64,000 nt of DNA from Sepioteuthis lessoniana (GCA_963585895.1 OY757916.1:23592691-23656690), one strand, 5' to 3'. Shown: positions 19,956-31,622, counted from the stretch's first letter. A program made the numbers and translations. The notes: a model not told the origin generated them from the sequence alone.

Positions 19956-20830
19956 GGGTGAAAAATGAAAGTTTTTTTTTTATTTGGAGGGAAAATGGAA
20001 AGAAAAATTATAAAACAAATTTATTGACAAGGGAAAGACTAGAGGAAAAAAAGGAAGAAAATTCAAAGAAAATAAAGGAGAAATAAAGAATGAAAAAAAA
20101 AGAAACGAATGAAAGAAAAGGAATTAATAAAAAAAAAAAAGGGGATTTCTCATAAGATGAGAAAATCTTTTTTTTAAATTCTATGAATAAGGTAAGGAAT
20201 GAATTTTTTAAAGGAGTGAATTGATAAAGTAAATGAAAATTAAATTAAAATATGAATAAAAATAGAATTACTAAGGTGGATAAGAAAATACAAAAGAATA
20301 TATTTTGAGAAAGAAAATCGGTGTAAAAAAGAGGTTGAAAAAGTTGAAGAGATGAAAGAAAAGCAAAGAAAAATAGAATAAGAAAGAGAACAAAAAGGGG
20401 AGAATGAAAAAATACAAAAAAAAAAGAGAAGTTATGAATAATATGATTTAATAGAGGTAAGCTGCAATAAAAAGCTGTAATTAAAAAAAAAAATTTTGGA
20501 AAGAAAAAAAGAGACAGAAAACTAGGGGAAAAAAATTAAAAAAGAAAGATTATTCAAAAGAAAAAGAAAAAATTAAAAAAAAAAAAATTCTTAAAAGAAA
20601 ACCCAAAAAACAACAATTTAAAGTTGATAAGAAAAAATAACCTTAAAAAACAGATAAACAAAAAAGAAAGAAAAATTAATAAAAAATATATTCTAAGAAA
20701 AGACAAAATCCTGAATATAAAGTAAAGAAAAATAAACAATTCAAAGATGACAAGAAAAAATAACCTTAAAAAACTGGGTAGATAGAAAATGCCTGATGAC
20801 AATTTTCAAACAAAAAAAATGGCTAAGAAA
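19956..20830. repeat. A-rich polypurine tract
   Basis: About 870 bp in which the plus strand is almost all A and G with scattered T and very few C. GAAAA and AAAGAAA steps dominate. The all-Phe/Leu frames on the minus strand are by-products. Confidence 0.85.
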
Positions 20831-21205
20831 ATGAACATTCATGATATTCTATATTACAGTGTATATTTTCAGAATATTTCATGCTTGTTTATAAATTATT
20901 AGCTTAAAGCTGTTTTTAGTGGTCTTCAGGGCTACCTAACTGCACATGAATACCTACCAAAAGATACATGTGGATTTTGTTGATATAATCATTAAATTAT
21001 TTGCCAGAAAACAAAAGAAAATGGAATAATTTTCTTCAGTTTATCTCATTTTTTTGTTATTTGTTACCTGTGCCATTTAACATACAAATAGTGAATTCAA
21101 TTATCTTAGCTGCAAACCAATACCTATGGTTCAAATAATTTTTTTTTTTCAAATACAGAGAAAAAAATCTAAGAAAATAAAAAGGAGTTGACTTGAGGGA
21201 GAAAC
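20831..21205. other. Unique AT-rich sequence
   Basis: Nothing recognised. Confidence 0.5.
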
Positions 21206-21270
21206 ATGATCAGGAAATGTAACTCGTTTAAGCTTAGAAATCATTTCACTACTTTCTTTTTCTCCATTAT

Positions 21271-21561
21271 TTATCCGTTCTCGGCTTCAGGAAAAGAAAC
21301 TGTAGGTAGGGGAATAGTTTTACTTCCTCTCATCATCATTGGAGAATATTCCTGCCAAAGACAGACATGTGCTGGCAGTGTGCTATCAAGGAATTTGAAG
21401 AAAACTTGTAAATTAGGACCTAAGTTACTTTTATTGATGTGTTGCCATATTCTAAGCCCTTCTTTGACATATTTAAAATGAAATTCAGCAAAATTAAAGA
21501 TTTTTTTATCAATCTCCAGACATTTTGGAGCCATAAGTCTTTCACAAAAGTCATCTTCCAT
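21271..21561 (-). CDS. Candidate coding exon, unidentified
   Basis: 96 codons on the minus strand from ATG at 21561 (MEDDFCERLMAPKCLE...) to TAA. The composition is protein-like (mixed charged, aromatic and Cys residues; NFAEFHFKYVKEGLRIWQ, HVCLWQEYSPMMM), unlike the surrounding AT-rich frames. A good splice acceptor (TATTCTCCTTATTAG) ends just before the ATG on that strand. I do not recognise the family. It could be a 3' exon of a host gene or a retrocopy. Confidence 0.4.
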   Translation of the reverse strand: MEDDFCERLMAPKCLEIDKKIFNFAEFHFKYVKEGLRIWQHINKSNLGPNLQVFFKFLDSTLPAHVCLWQEYSPMMMRGSKTIPLPTVSFPEAENG

Positions 21562-21972
21562 ACTAATAAGGAGAATAGTCCTTACTTGAATTGATCATTT
21601 TCATTCTTTCTTTGTGTCCGGGGTGGGTGTATTCAGCAGAAAAGTTTATAGGCAGACCAAGACACTCTTATGGAATGTAACCAAATGAGGTTTATTTTTA
21701 ACATAGTTCCTTTTGTGGTCCACACACTCCTTTCATCAGTGTTGCAGTGCTTGGATTCTTTTGGTAAAAAAAATCATCAACTGCTGATAAGACCTCATCA
21801 TATGGATTTTTCAATCTATGAACATTTCAGTCCATACTCATATAAATTTGTTTATTCTTGTATTGTGAATACAGGAAAATAATATTTTCTATTCTAAGAA
21901 AAAGACAAACATATCTTATTTGAAAGCATTTATTGTCTAATCGGTTACTTATATAGGGTTACCAAAGAATTT

Positions 21973-22210
21973 GGGGTGGGGGTCCTCATGGCATAATGGT
22001 TAAAGCGATGGACTGTGGAATCATAATAAGCAAGTTCGAACTCTAGTCGTGCTATTTTATCCACTTTCGGACAAATATCTTAGGGAAAAATATGAACACC
22101 TTATCCTCCCAGCTATGGGTTAAATAGTACCACTACTGTTCTTCGAGGAGAAAGGCTTTGACATTAAATAACCTACAAAGGTTGATATGCCATTAAAACA
22201 AAGAAACCAA
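21973..22210 (+). mobile_element. SINE-C, complete, with target duplication
   Basis: 238 bp. A box TGGCATAATGGTTAAAGC, B box AAGTTCGAACTCTAG, body AAAAATATGAACACCTTATC and AGCTATGGGTTAAATAG. Tail AGGCTTTGACATTAAATAAC, CTACAAAGGTTGATATGCC, then (AAACC)n. Flanked by ACCAAAGAATTT at 21961-21972 and 22211-22222. This is the reference copy for the family. Confidence 0.9.
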
Positions 22211-22265
22211 ACCAAAGAATTTTGGCTAACAACGGCTAAGTGACATTGCTAAATCAATATATACA

Positions 22266-22475
22266 TCTGGTTTCTTTTTTAATGGTATATCAACCTTTAT
22301 GGGTTATTTAATGCCAAAAGCCATCTTTATAGAATAACTATTAAAACCGTAGCTGGGGAATAAGGGGTTCATCCCTTCCCCAAAGGTATAAGTCTGAAAG
22401 TTCGACTAAAATTTGAACTTGCCTACTTCAAAACTCCAGTCCAGCACTTTAGCCATTATGCAACAGGGAATACAG
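22266..22475 (-). mobile_element. SINE-C copy
   Basis: Reverse orientation: GGTTTCTTTTTTAATGGTAT, CAACCTTTATGGGTTATTTA, GGGGTTCATCCCTTCCCC, then TTTAGCCATTATGCAACAGG as the decayed A box region. Confidence 0.8.
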
Positions 22476-22627
22476 CCTCAGAATGAGGTATGAAAATCTC
22501 ATTCTCTTAAACTTGGTAGACGACTTAAATTTGTCTTCCAGGGACAAACATCTTTTCTCTCCTTAACCTTGTGTTGTGTTAAACATGATGCCATTGAACA
22601 GTACACAGCATACTATGTCTTAAGCTT

Positions 22628-22759
22628 CGCCTCCTTGGGTAGTGTAATTGTAAGCAAGCTTGACTAGCAAACCTGCAAGAGTGAGTTCAAGTCTCATTGG
22701 GTGCCTTATTCTTTCGGTCTTTTGCCACATCAGAACAAAATGCTTAATAAATTACTACA
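22628..22759 (+). mobile_element. SINE-N copy 1
   Basis: 132 bp tRNA-derived SINE. A box TGGGTAGTGTAATTGTAAGC, B box GAGTTCAAGTCTCATTGG. Ends TTGCCACATCAGAACAAAAT and AAATTACTAC. Flanked by ATGTCTTAAGCTT (22615-22627) and ATGTCCTAAGCTT (22760-22772). Confidence 0.9.
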
Positions 22760-22772
22760 ATGTCCTAAGCTT

Positions 22773-23470
22773 ACTAGTTTACCCATAAGAATATTTCATT
22801 CCATATCTCTAACAACTTTGGAATACTCATCAAAATTTTAAGTCTCTTACAAACTCTCATACGTCTGAGGAGCTTCACATGTAATAATGTACAATATGAT
22901 CTTTTATACAAACACACCTTCATCATTCACCCCTTTTGTATTCTTTCTATTTAGTTTTCAATAAAAAAATATCTTGTTAGATTTATGTAAGAGTTCAAAT
23001 ATTTACTCTCGAAAAGAAGCAACATTTCCCTAATTAATATTTTTTAACACATAATCATCTTTTAGAACAATTGTTAATCTTAAAAAAATGTTTACGTCTC
23101 CTCTTTGTCTTGGTAATACAGGAAGTAAATTTATGTAAATTGCAGAAAAGATTTAATAAAACAAATATAGTTTCAAACCACAACTATAAATGATTCATAC
23201 ACCCCTAAACAAGAGGATTGAATTTTTTTAAATCATTTAATTCATAGCAGAAAAAAAAAAAAAACAAGATTCTTTAAAACTAAATAAAAGTTGAATTCTG
23301 TATTTCTTCTTACCTTGTAAACTGCGAATTTCAAAATCAATTAAAACTGACTCACATTTGAAATAAGTTTCAAAATCAATTAAAACTGACTCACATTTGA
23401 AATAATTTTTGTGAATGATTAAAAATGAAATTGATGTTATATACAGGGAACTTGTAAAAAAAAAATTGAG
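22773..23470. other. Unique AT-rich sequence with a short tandem
   Basis: A 36-37 bp unit (TCAAAATCAATTAAAACTGA...) is repeated twice at 23332-23403. Nothing else recognised. Confidence 0.6.
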
Positions 23471-23475
23471 GTTAG

Positions 23476-23545
23476 GTTACTTTATTTTAATAGCATATCA
23501 ACTTTCAGGGATTATTTAATGCCCAAGCCATTGTAATGGCTCATA
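23476..23545 (-). repeat. SINE-C tail fragment
   Basis: GGTTACTTTATTTTAATAGC, then ATATCAACTTTCAGGG, then ATTATTTAATGCCCAAGCC: the reversed SINE-C tail, with no head. Confidence 0.5.
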
Positions 23546-24081
23546 AGTAGTATATTTTTACCAACCACGGATTTGGGAAGCAAAGAAAAAGAATCATTTT
23601 CTAAAAAATAGACAAAACCACAAAGACCAACACCAACTCCCAATTCATAAACCTTCAGAGTAACAAACGTTTTCAGGGACAGGAAGTAACAAGAGAGAAT
23701 TAGAGAAGGAAAATGAAAAAGAGTTAAAGAGTATTGGGAAGGGTGGTTTTTGAAAAAGATCCTGCTGACAAGGGAAGTGGTCAATCGCAGAGACAACAGC
23801 ATTCAGGGCATACAAAAACAAATCAATCTAAGAGGCTTATCATCAAAGAACCTTAGGACTGATAGACATGTAAGTTTTCAAAATATTATCATGACTTTAT
23901 ATTCAAATATTTATAACCATACCACACGCTCCCCCATGGAGGTTGAGCCCTATAGCAAAGGAATTTACAACTGATGCTCGCATAATGCATAGCTCTTCGA
24001 ATGAATTGAGCACTCTGGTATCTGGTAAGGTATAAAACGTAAACAAACGAACGCTACTACTTAATACCTTATTCCCTAACT

Positions 24082-24201
24082 GACGCTTGTTAGCCGAGCG
24101 GTCTGATACAAAGTCTAATGTAATGTTGGATGGGTTTCGATCCCAGCTTCAAGCGTCCTTCTGAAGAGTTGTGATATTACGAAACAGTCTATCTGTGGAT
24201 G

Positions 24202-24205
<4 letters not shown>
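24082..24205 (+). mobile_element. SINE-K copy 3 with a tRNA-like head
   Basis: The head 24082-24157 looks like a tRNA: GACGCTT and AAGCGTC pair as a 7 bp acceptor stem, TTAGCCGAGCGGTCTGATA is A-box-like, and GGGTTTCGATCCCAG is a T arm with B box. The body CTTCTGAAGAGTTGTGATAT, TACGAAACAGTCTATCTGTG and GATGAC follows at once, so I call this a SINE, not a tRNA gene. The 3' end then meets (TA)n. Confidence 0.8.

Positions 24206-24260
<55 letters not shown>
24206..24260. repeat. (TA)n microsatellite
   Basis: About 55 bases of TA directly after SINE-K. Confidence 0.95.
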
Positions 24261-24263
<3 letters not shown>

Positions 24264-24394
24264 AGAGTTTTGTTACAACTTAAACTTCTTTGTTATTTTT
24301 ACTGTTTGCTTCTTTTACTGACGCTTTGTTTCTCTTGAAAATTTCTTTCTTGACCTTCCAAGATGAACATACTAATCAGCAACCTCCCCGCGAC

Positions 24395-24505
24395 CCAACA
24401 ACACCATCATTGTAGAAGTAGAGTATTGGTACTATTTAACCCATAATTGAGGAGCTAAAGGGACTCATCCTTTACCCGCGGGTATTTTCTGAAAGTGAAA
24501 AAATA
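24395..24505 (-). repeat. SINE-C body fragment
   Basis: TTGGTACTATTTAACCCATA, then GGGACTCATCCTTTACCC, then GGGTATTTTCTGAAAGTG, reversed SINE-C order with both ends missing. Confidence 0.55.
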
Positions 24506-24779
24506 AAAAACACAAGAGAATTTTTTATTTAATCTAAAGAGCATCAAAACAAGGTGACAACTTCAATCGACCAAATACAATATGTAATTTATAAATGTAA
24601 AATTAGGTCATAAATAAAAAAAATAGTCAATAGAAAAAAAAGAAAGAAAAAAAGAAATAACTTGGTATCATACTTCTAAAATTTATAACTTTCTTACGAC
24701 TGAATTTTATAATATTTGGAAACTCTCAATGTCACAATTTAAAGCAAAAGCAATTGTTTAAAAAGCCTTTAAACAATCA

Positions 24780-25297
24780 TATGGCCCAGTCAGCTGAGGC
24801 TGTAGAATACACTGATTGCATCTCTGCAGAGGAGTAAGATTCCCCCAATGAATGTCCTGGATATTATGGTAAACAATCTGATGAGGAGGCTTCAATAATG
24901 CTGGAGCTTTGAGAAATGCAGAATAACCATTTATTGCCATCACTTTCAGGTTCACTCTGGCTGGGAGTGGTAGCACCTAATAGGATTCAGTCTATGGGTC
25001 AAATAGAACTAAACTGTATAATCATGCTAAACTGAATTGCTTGAAACAACTGTTTTCACATTTACCTGTCTGTAAACAAATGACTGATGTTTAATTGAAT
25101 TGTTTGTGATACATAGCAATACTTGGAACCATTTAACTTTTTAGACATGCTAAACTGAATCATTTGAAATAGAATTTTTTTTTTAAACATTTAAGTGTGA
25201 GAAAAAAGAAAAACTGTATTTAAACCAATGACTGTGTGTAAACAAGATTGTATTTTTGTTAAACTGAATTATTTGAAATTAAGTGAAAGTATTTAAT
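24780..25297 (+). repeat. RepA copy 6
   Basis: From GGCCCAGTCAGCTGAGGCTG to AACTGAATTATTTGAAATTA, with the mid-repeat phrases GTGATACATAGCAATACTTG and ACAAATGACTGATGTTTAAT. The tail is missing; a reversed SINE-B follows. Confidence 0.8.
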
Positions 25298-25532
25298 AAG
25301 TAAAAGTAACCTCAGAGGAGGGTGACCCAAAAGATCTCTTTTCAATAGCTACCAAACCAAAGTGTAGTAGAGGGTGCTACTCCCTTCCCTGGATTTTTCC
25401 ACTTTACCCTTGATCCTTACCTTATAATGATGAGTGTTAAGCAAGGCGGCATCAAGTATCATTTTTTGAGTCTTTGGTCTGACTCAACCTGGGATTGAAC
25501 TCTGGTCTCCCGGACCATTGGCAAACACTTAA
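25298..25532 (-). mobile_element. SINE-B copy
   Basis: GAGGGTGACCCAAAAGATCT, TTTTCAATAGCTACC, TTTTTGAGTCTTTGGTCTGA, CCTGGGATTGAACTCTGG (reversed B box), CCATTGGCAAACACTTAAC. Confidence 0.85.
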
Positions 25533-27200
25533 CTTCATATCAGTGTTACTGTCAGAGGTTTAGCATATTAGACTACCTTAAAGACTTTTTTCTATAAAGT
25601 GTTTCTTCTTCTAGACCAATGTTAGGGGAGCACAGTCTTCCCTACTATTTCACCTATAGCTTAGAGACTGTACCTGTAATATTTGAGCCAGATTTTGTTA
25701 GGATGTAAAGCTGATTTTGGTTTAGGAACGGGTGATTGACGTTGGGAAAGCTATTGGTTCATTTACTTTCTGTTTACATACAATTTATTAGCAGGTTTTG
25801 CTTTCAGAATAACATCATATTTATAGATATATTTGTCAACAAAAAATGAAATATTACCATTACAAAAGAGAGATTTTTTTAGGAAAGGTGGTATGATGTA
25901 ATATCCTGACAGAAAAGTAATGGTATGAGTCTCTTGTTTGAGAAGAAAATTAGGTTTTCCCTAATAAATGATAGGTAATATATATTTATGTAGTTTCTAT
26001 GCAACATTGATGAGATAAATTTTGCCTCTTTTATTTATATATATATATATATATATATAAAGAGAGAGAGAGAGAGAGAAAGAAAGAAATAAAGATGGAA
26101 ATAGATAGATAGAGAGAGAGAGAGAGAGTGTGTGTAGCAATATATTTCTCATATTAAAGTTATGGTCTCAAATATGCCAGTATATGTAAAATAAATGTAT
26201 ACATTAAACACATGGAAAAAATAGCAGTAAGAGTGACAGCTATTGAACCCCAGGTGAATCTGAGACCATAGCTTTCGTTGGATGGTTTCAATCAGGTGAC
26301 CAAAATGATTCAAGAAATAAGTCAGTCATTTAGAGAAAAATCTTCACTGTGACCAGTTGAAATGTTCCATCTATACTCTGATCACTGACTCCCCATTTAG
26401 TTGGAGGATGATGGGAATTTGAAAATTTGCCAAGAAATAAATATAATAAAAATAACATGCACACATGAAAATGAAGTTACATTGTTATTCATCATCTCAG
26501 CAGTGAAGAAATAAGAACAACAGGAAATAAAAACCAAAGATATTATATCTCACCAAAACTAAAATAGCAACACAATGTGACCAACAAGGCAAAATAAAAA
26601 ACAAATTTAAACAAAGTAAAGAGATATATGCTGGCTATTCATAGATTAAGGTTCATATAGCTTAGAACAGCCAAGAGTTAGAGATATATATTATATACCC
26701 TGAAACCGCTATATAACTTTTCCCTTTGGTATGTATATATAGTATAATTGACTGGACTCTGTAACAATTCAATAAAGAAGTGGTTCTTTTTTATTTGTCC
26801 GACAAAATGTTGCAGTTTGCTGAATAAGAAGCTCTGTTTCTTGTTAAAAATTCCTGTAGGACTCCAATTCTTACTTTTTTGACCTTCCTAATTTATTGAA
26901 TAAAGTTGAATTTGTTGAATGCAATATTTTTTCCTGTTTATTCTTCAATGATCTGCGTCAACAGCTTAGTTGTAGCAGGTCATCATCCAGCCTCACTGGC
27001 CTTATCAAAACAATAGACATTGAAGAGGTCAAAACTGTCTGAAGGGAATTTTGTAAACCAAATTTGGCATTTACAGACATCTGATATATTTGGATAAACA
27101 CTTCAAATTACTTTGATGGCTGTTGTTGCATCGTTACACAGATAAATTTCATTTTGCATACAATGACAAATATGACTCCGCAATTTGGCACTTATCTTGT
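25533..27200. other. Mostly unique sequence; an old repeat at 26225-26600
   Basis: GTGACAGCTATTGAACCCCA and AATCTGAGACCATAGCTTTC (26235-26290) recur in diverged form at 33069-33130. ATGAAGTTACATTGTTATTC (26472) recurs near 33985. Together they suggest one old repeat, about 400-1000 bp, present twice. (TA)n(GA)n at 26037-26130. The rest shows nothing recognised. Confidence 0.5.
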
Positions 27201-27204
27201 ACAG

Positions 27205-27800
27205 GGAAAAGAAAATATCAGAATTCGAAGAATAATTGTCAATTCATGTGTAAACAGATTTATTTAATTTTTGGCAGTGTTAAATACACGATAAATGATT
27301 CTCAAAGGTTATATAAAAATGATATTACTTTTCAGTAAGCACGACATTTGTGTATGCACATGCACACACACACACACACACACACACACAACATACACAC
27401 ACATGCACACATGTATGAGTTATTCAATAAATAAGGTGGATTTTACTGAAGGAAATAGCAATAGAAAACACTGTTTACAATCACATATTTTTCAAGGAAA
27501 TCAATAGTGATAGATCCTTCCATGTTCCAGAAGAATGTCAGCATGACCTTCTTTACTGACTGCTGCTCCTGGAACTTTTCCTTTACCTGACAGTCAGTAT
27601 GTTTTTAGTCCCATACTCATTACACATTCTTCTGGAAATCTTACATGGTTTGCACTTCTCAGCCACCAAAAATTTGATGACATATCTCTGTTCAAGCACT
27701 CTGTTTGATATGTGGCCATTTTGAATAGCCTCAAAAGAAAATTTTTTGCTGCATGAAAATAATCCTTTTATAAACCAATTCCAAACAATACAGAATTGAT
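27205..27800 (-). mobile_element. Mar3 copy 1: internally deleted mariner
   Basis: Minus strand: an HTH part, NRVLEQRYVIKFLVAEKCKP then CKISRRMCNEYG (about 27720-27620), joined directly to a catalytic part, VMLTFFWNMEGSITIDFLEK then VNSVFYCYFLQ (about 27560-27440), with the first catalytic Asp of the FWD motif changed to Asn. A (CA)n lies near 27362-27400. The joint ACATACTGACTGTCAGGTAA also occurs in copy 2. Confidence 0.8.
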
Positions 27801-27942
27801 ATTCATAGAAAAAAAATTTTTCTTTTTTCAAAAAAATTGCCTTTTTTAATAAATGACCCATGTATATTTCACAATAAGTTTCAAGTTCCAAATAATGTAT
27901 ATATATATATCTTATTTTTCTCATTTGTTTTTTTTGCTTGTT

Positions 27943-28500
27943 TGTTTGTTTGGGTTTTATGGCATATCAACCTTTGTAGGTTATTTAATGACAAATGCAT
28001 TTAAATACAAATAAACAGTTCAATTTCAAACAATTCAGTTTAGCATGAGTATACAGTTCAATGGTGAAAACATTTCTATTTCAAGCTCTTCAGTTTAGTC
28101 AACCAATTCTAATTCAAACAATTTAGTTTAGTATAAGTATAGCTTCTGTTTACACACAGTTAAATGTCAAACCAGTTCTATTTCAAACAATTCAGTTTAG
28201 CATAAGTATGCAGTTCAAATATCGAAACAGTTCTATTACAAGCGGTTCAGTTCAGCATAAGTATACAATTTTGTTCTGTTTGATTCATAGATAAAACCTT
28301 ATCAGGTGCTACCACTCAGCCTGAGGGAACCAGGGAACGATAACCATGAAGGAGTACTCTGCATTCCCCAAAGCTCCTGCATTACTGGAACCTCACCATC
28401 AAGTCGCTTAGTGTCATACACAGGACACTCATTGAGGGGATGTCTTACCCCTCTGAAAGAAAGCAGTCAGTGTATTCTACAGCCCCAGCTGACTGGGCCA
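27943..28500 (-). repeat. RepA copy 7
   Basis: From TGGGTTTTATGGCATATCAA, CCTTTGTAGGTTATTTAATG, to CAGCCCCAGCTGACTGGGCC, then (TA)n. Near full length. It sits between the two Mar3 copies. Confidence 0.85.
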
Positions 28501-28699
28501 TTATATATATATATATATAAAGATGTATATCTTATGGATGAGGTATCACATTAGAAGATATATGTGAAAAAGTCAAATGTGTTTAATACTAGCTCACCTG
28601 AAGATCGTAGCATCATTTAATATCTTATCCTTTTTTATTATATCTTATACTGGAAATATATTGTAATATTGCTCTACCTCGAAATATGGGTAAATTGTA

Positions 28700-28815
28700 A
28701 GTCAGATTGGCTTCTTTAACATTGGTTAGGGAACCAAACTTGGAGAAGGAAAACTCTGAATTCAAACCAGTTAAACTCTACTTAAAAAATGACTTTGTGT
28801 TACTTCTGGTCCATC
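28700..28815 (+). repeat. SINE-J fragment
   Basis: TTGGAGAAGGAAAACTCTGA, ATTCAAACCAGTTAAACTC and GACTTTGTGTTACTTCTGG match the SINE-J body; no head. Confidence 0.65.
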
Positions 28816-28829
28816 TAGAGAGGTTGATA

Positions 28830-29325
28830 AGTGCATGCATACTTTTTCGTGTAAGATTCCTTGAAGAATGTGTAATGTGTATGGGAAAGTATATTTTAGT
28901 ACAAAAAATGTTTTCAAATGGGTTTTCCTCTTCAAGCCTGACTAAAAACATACTGAGTGTCAGGTAAAGGAAAAGTTCCAGGAGCAGCAGTCAATAAAGT
29001 AGGTCATGCTGACATTCTTCTGGAACTTGAAAGGATCTATCACTATTGATTTCTTTGAAAAAGGTGCAACTGTAAACAGTGTTTTCTATTGCTATTGCCT
29101 TCAGCAAAATTCACCTTATTTATTGAATAACTCATACATATGTGCATGTGTGTGTATGTATGAGTGTGTGTTTGTACACAAATGTCGTGTGTACTGAAAA
29201 GCAGTATCATTTTTATATAACCTTTGTGAATCATTTATTCGGCATTTAACACTGCCAAAAATTAAATAAATCAGTTTACACACGAATTGACAGTTATTCT
29301 TCGAATCCTGATAATATTGCTCTGA
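28830..29325 (+). mobile_element. Mar3 copy 2, inverted to copy 1
   Basis: Plus strand: a decayed HTH end (RFLEECVMCMG), then the same joint ACATACTGAGTGTCAGGTAA, then VMLTFFWNLKGSITIDFFEK, ATVNSVFYC, SPYLLNNSYI. The 3' end (TTTGGCAGTGTTAAAT in reverse) matches the copy 1 end. The arms pair over ~390 bp with copy 1. Confidence 0.8.
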
Positions 29326-29400
29326 ACTTTAATGCAATGAGCAGTGTAAAATATTTAAGGAATGAAAATACCTTTAGCATCTAATCTTAATCATATATAC

Positions 29401-29429
<29 letters not shown>

Positions 29430-29433
<4 letters not shown>

Positions 29434-30100
29434 CAAATTTCATTAAACATAATAGACATTTTCTGTCTACATATTTTCTTCTGGATCCGTTCGTATTCCC
29501 ATATTGCAGGAATTGATTAATGTATTGTCCATGTATCCCTAGTACTTTCTGCCAACCTTTGGGCCACCATCAGGGGAGGATCTATTAAAAAAGTGATGGA
29601 ACTTTTGTTTTTGCATATTACTACTATGTAAGAGCGTCTTTATTGTTGAGGATTATAGCGTTTGCTTTTAAATGGGTTTCTATAAATAGTGTCAGTAGCT
29701 AAAGACATTTAAGTACATTAGCACTGGTTTGAAAATTAATTCTGTTAAGTGTCGGTTGCATGTTTCTAATATGTAGTGCTTCGAGAATCTGTAGTTTTTG
29801 TTTATTATTTTGATGTTCTAATATTGTTGTGTTTTCGGTGAGAATTTTCCATAATTGTGTTGTTGGGCATGAATGTTTTTTTTAAATGCTGGGCTATTGA
29901 ACTTGTATCAGAAAGGTGCATTGTAAATCTCATCGACAGGGTAGTTGAGGTTAAACCAACATATATATTATTATTATTATCAGAGATACAATCTCCTAAA
30001 GGACATTTAAATTCATAAATAATGTTGGTTTTTTTTCAAAACTCCAATCGAGGGAGAGGAATTATTTCTAATGACTAGGTTGGAGGTTTTAAACTTATTA
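29430..30100 (-). mobile_element. PLE-D copy 3
   Basis: One inverted-repeat arm (29438-29570), then the minus-strand coding end with QKLQILEALHIRN-like and TSAN.LKCL-like segments, GIY-YIG region up to GGAGATTGTATCTCTGA. The second arm is lost after 30060. The hammerhead motif is at 29536-29577. Confidence 0.7.
29536..29577 (-). ncRNA. Hammerhead ribozyme motif, PLE-D copy 3
   Basis: Minus strand: UCCC, CUGAUGG (A9 changed to G), UGGCCCAAAGGUUGGCA as stem II, GAA, AGUACU, A17, GGGA. Stem I pairs perfectly and A17 is a permitted cleavage base. Confidence 0.6.
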
Positions 30101-30195
30101 TAATATATAATAAGTTTTATCGTTTTATTAGAATCAGTGGGGAGTATGTTTCTGGGAATCAATGTTTTCAATATTTTTTTATCTGATATATATAT

Positions 30196-30590
30196 ATATA
30201 TATAAATCTTTATATCTAATGTATAATTCTGTCATAAAAAAAACAGATTGTACAATTTGCAAATTCTGCAAACTGATATTTGGGAAAAAAAATTCAGTAA
30301 AAAAAAGAAAGACGAAAAACACATGTGCTACTCGAAAATAATCAAGCAGCATGTATGTCTAGTCAAAAGAAAAAACACTGACAGAATTACCTAAGCTAAA
30401 GTGTAATAAAGAGCTTAATACATGAGATAGAGCTAATATTATGAAAATAATTCCTACATGGCTAAGCGCGAGTCTACCTAGGTTTCACAAAACGTCTCTT
30501 CAGAATTACTCTGGCAATATAAGAGCCATTTGGTGAAACCTAAGTAGACTCGCTCTTGGCCTCGTAGAAATTATTTTCATGTATGTATAT
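30196..30590 (-). mobile_element. PLE-G copy 3
   Basis: AACAGATTGTACAATTTGC, AACTGATATTTGGG, ATCAAGCAGCATGTATGTCT, then inverted ends at 30437-30500 and 30525-30585 that include CTACCTAGGTTTCAC and GTGAAACCTAAGTAG. The plus-strand arm reads GAGCCAUUUGGU, GAA, ACCUAAGU, A, GACUCG; the minus strand has CUGAAGAGACGUUUUGU then GAAACCUAGGU. Confidence 0.65.
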
Positions 30591-30599
30591 ATATATATA

Positions 30600-31075
30600 A
30601 TATATATATATATATATAATGAAAAAAAATACATATCGAGGGTATCCCTAAATTACAAGTAGTATAGGCTTCTGTGGTTTCTTTGTCAGTCCAAATGGTC
30701 AGAATCATGTAAAAATAAAGATATTTATAATGTTATTTTTTAACTGTATTTTTGCTCAGCACAAGTCTAGAAATATGAGGCATCCAATGAGAATCAAGTT
30801 CTCTATTAATGGCTTTCTAGACTCATTTGCAGACCATCACATCTAAGCATCTTTAATACTGTACTTTGCTTGCTTTCTGTTACAAGTGTAGGAAATTTTA
30901 CGCTATTGTTAGCATTTTATAAGGACTTGGCATCAACTGAATAGAAGAATATCTGTAGAAGATTCTTACATAATAACAACCTTTCTTAATGTGAAAATTA
31001 AACAAGAAGGAAAATGAAAAAAACAGGATAAAGCATGTATGCATTTACCAACCCCTTTACACGGACCACATGTAT
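30600..31075. other. Unique AT-rich sequence
   Basis: Nothing recognised. Confidence 0.5.
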
Positions 31076-31084
31076 CAGAAGATC

Positions 31085-31290
31085 AATTTTGCCCTGGTCG
31101 TTGGGGCAGGAGAATACACCAACTGCATCTCAGCAATGGGTGTCCTAGATATGACAGCAAACAAGCTGATGGTGAGGTTCTTGTATTGCTGTAACTTTGA
31201 TGAATGTGAAGTACCCCTTCATTGCCATCGCTCCCAGGTCCACTCTGGCTGGGAGTGGTAGCACCTGATATGGTCCTGTCTATGGGCCCA
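31085..31290 (+). repeat. RepA fragment
   Basis: TTTTGCCCTGGTCGTTGGGG, GTGTCCTAGATATGACAGC, CCCTTCATTGCCATCGCTCC and AGTGGTAGCACCTGATATGG: the first 200 bp of RepA only. Confidence 0.75.
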
Positions 31291-31375
31291 TCTGTTAATT
31301 CTATTTTTTGCAATTGTTTACAGGAAAATTCTTGATAATTAATCGAGTTCTAATTAATGCTAACTGATAATGTAG

Positions 31376-31622
31376 TCGACTGTAGTAAAGAGTGACCAGA
31401 AGGCTCTCATTTCAATTGGTACTACACTGAGATGTAGGGGAGGGCGCTACTCTTTTCCCTGGATTGCTCAACTTTACCTTTGATACGTACTTTACATTGC
31501 CAAGTGTTAAGCAAGGAAGTATCAAATACCATTTTTAAAATCTTTGGTATGACGCGACCTGGGAGTGAACCCAGGTTTCCCGGACTTTTGGCAAACACTC
31601 TACCCACTTTGCCAATGAACTG
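31376..31622 (-). mobile_element. SINE-B copy
   Basis: GACCAGAAGGCTCTCATTTC, TTTCCCTGGATTGCTCAACT, CTTTGGTATGACGCGACCTG, GAGTGAACCCAGG and CAAACACTCTACCCACTTTG (reversed A box). Confidence 0.85.

Noticed and set aside
24082-24157. A tRNA gene with a 7 bp acceptor stem
   Set aside because: The anticodon arm is not convincing, and a SINE-K body follows immediately; best read as a SINE head.
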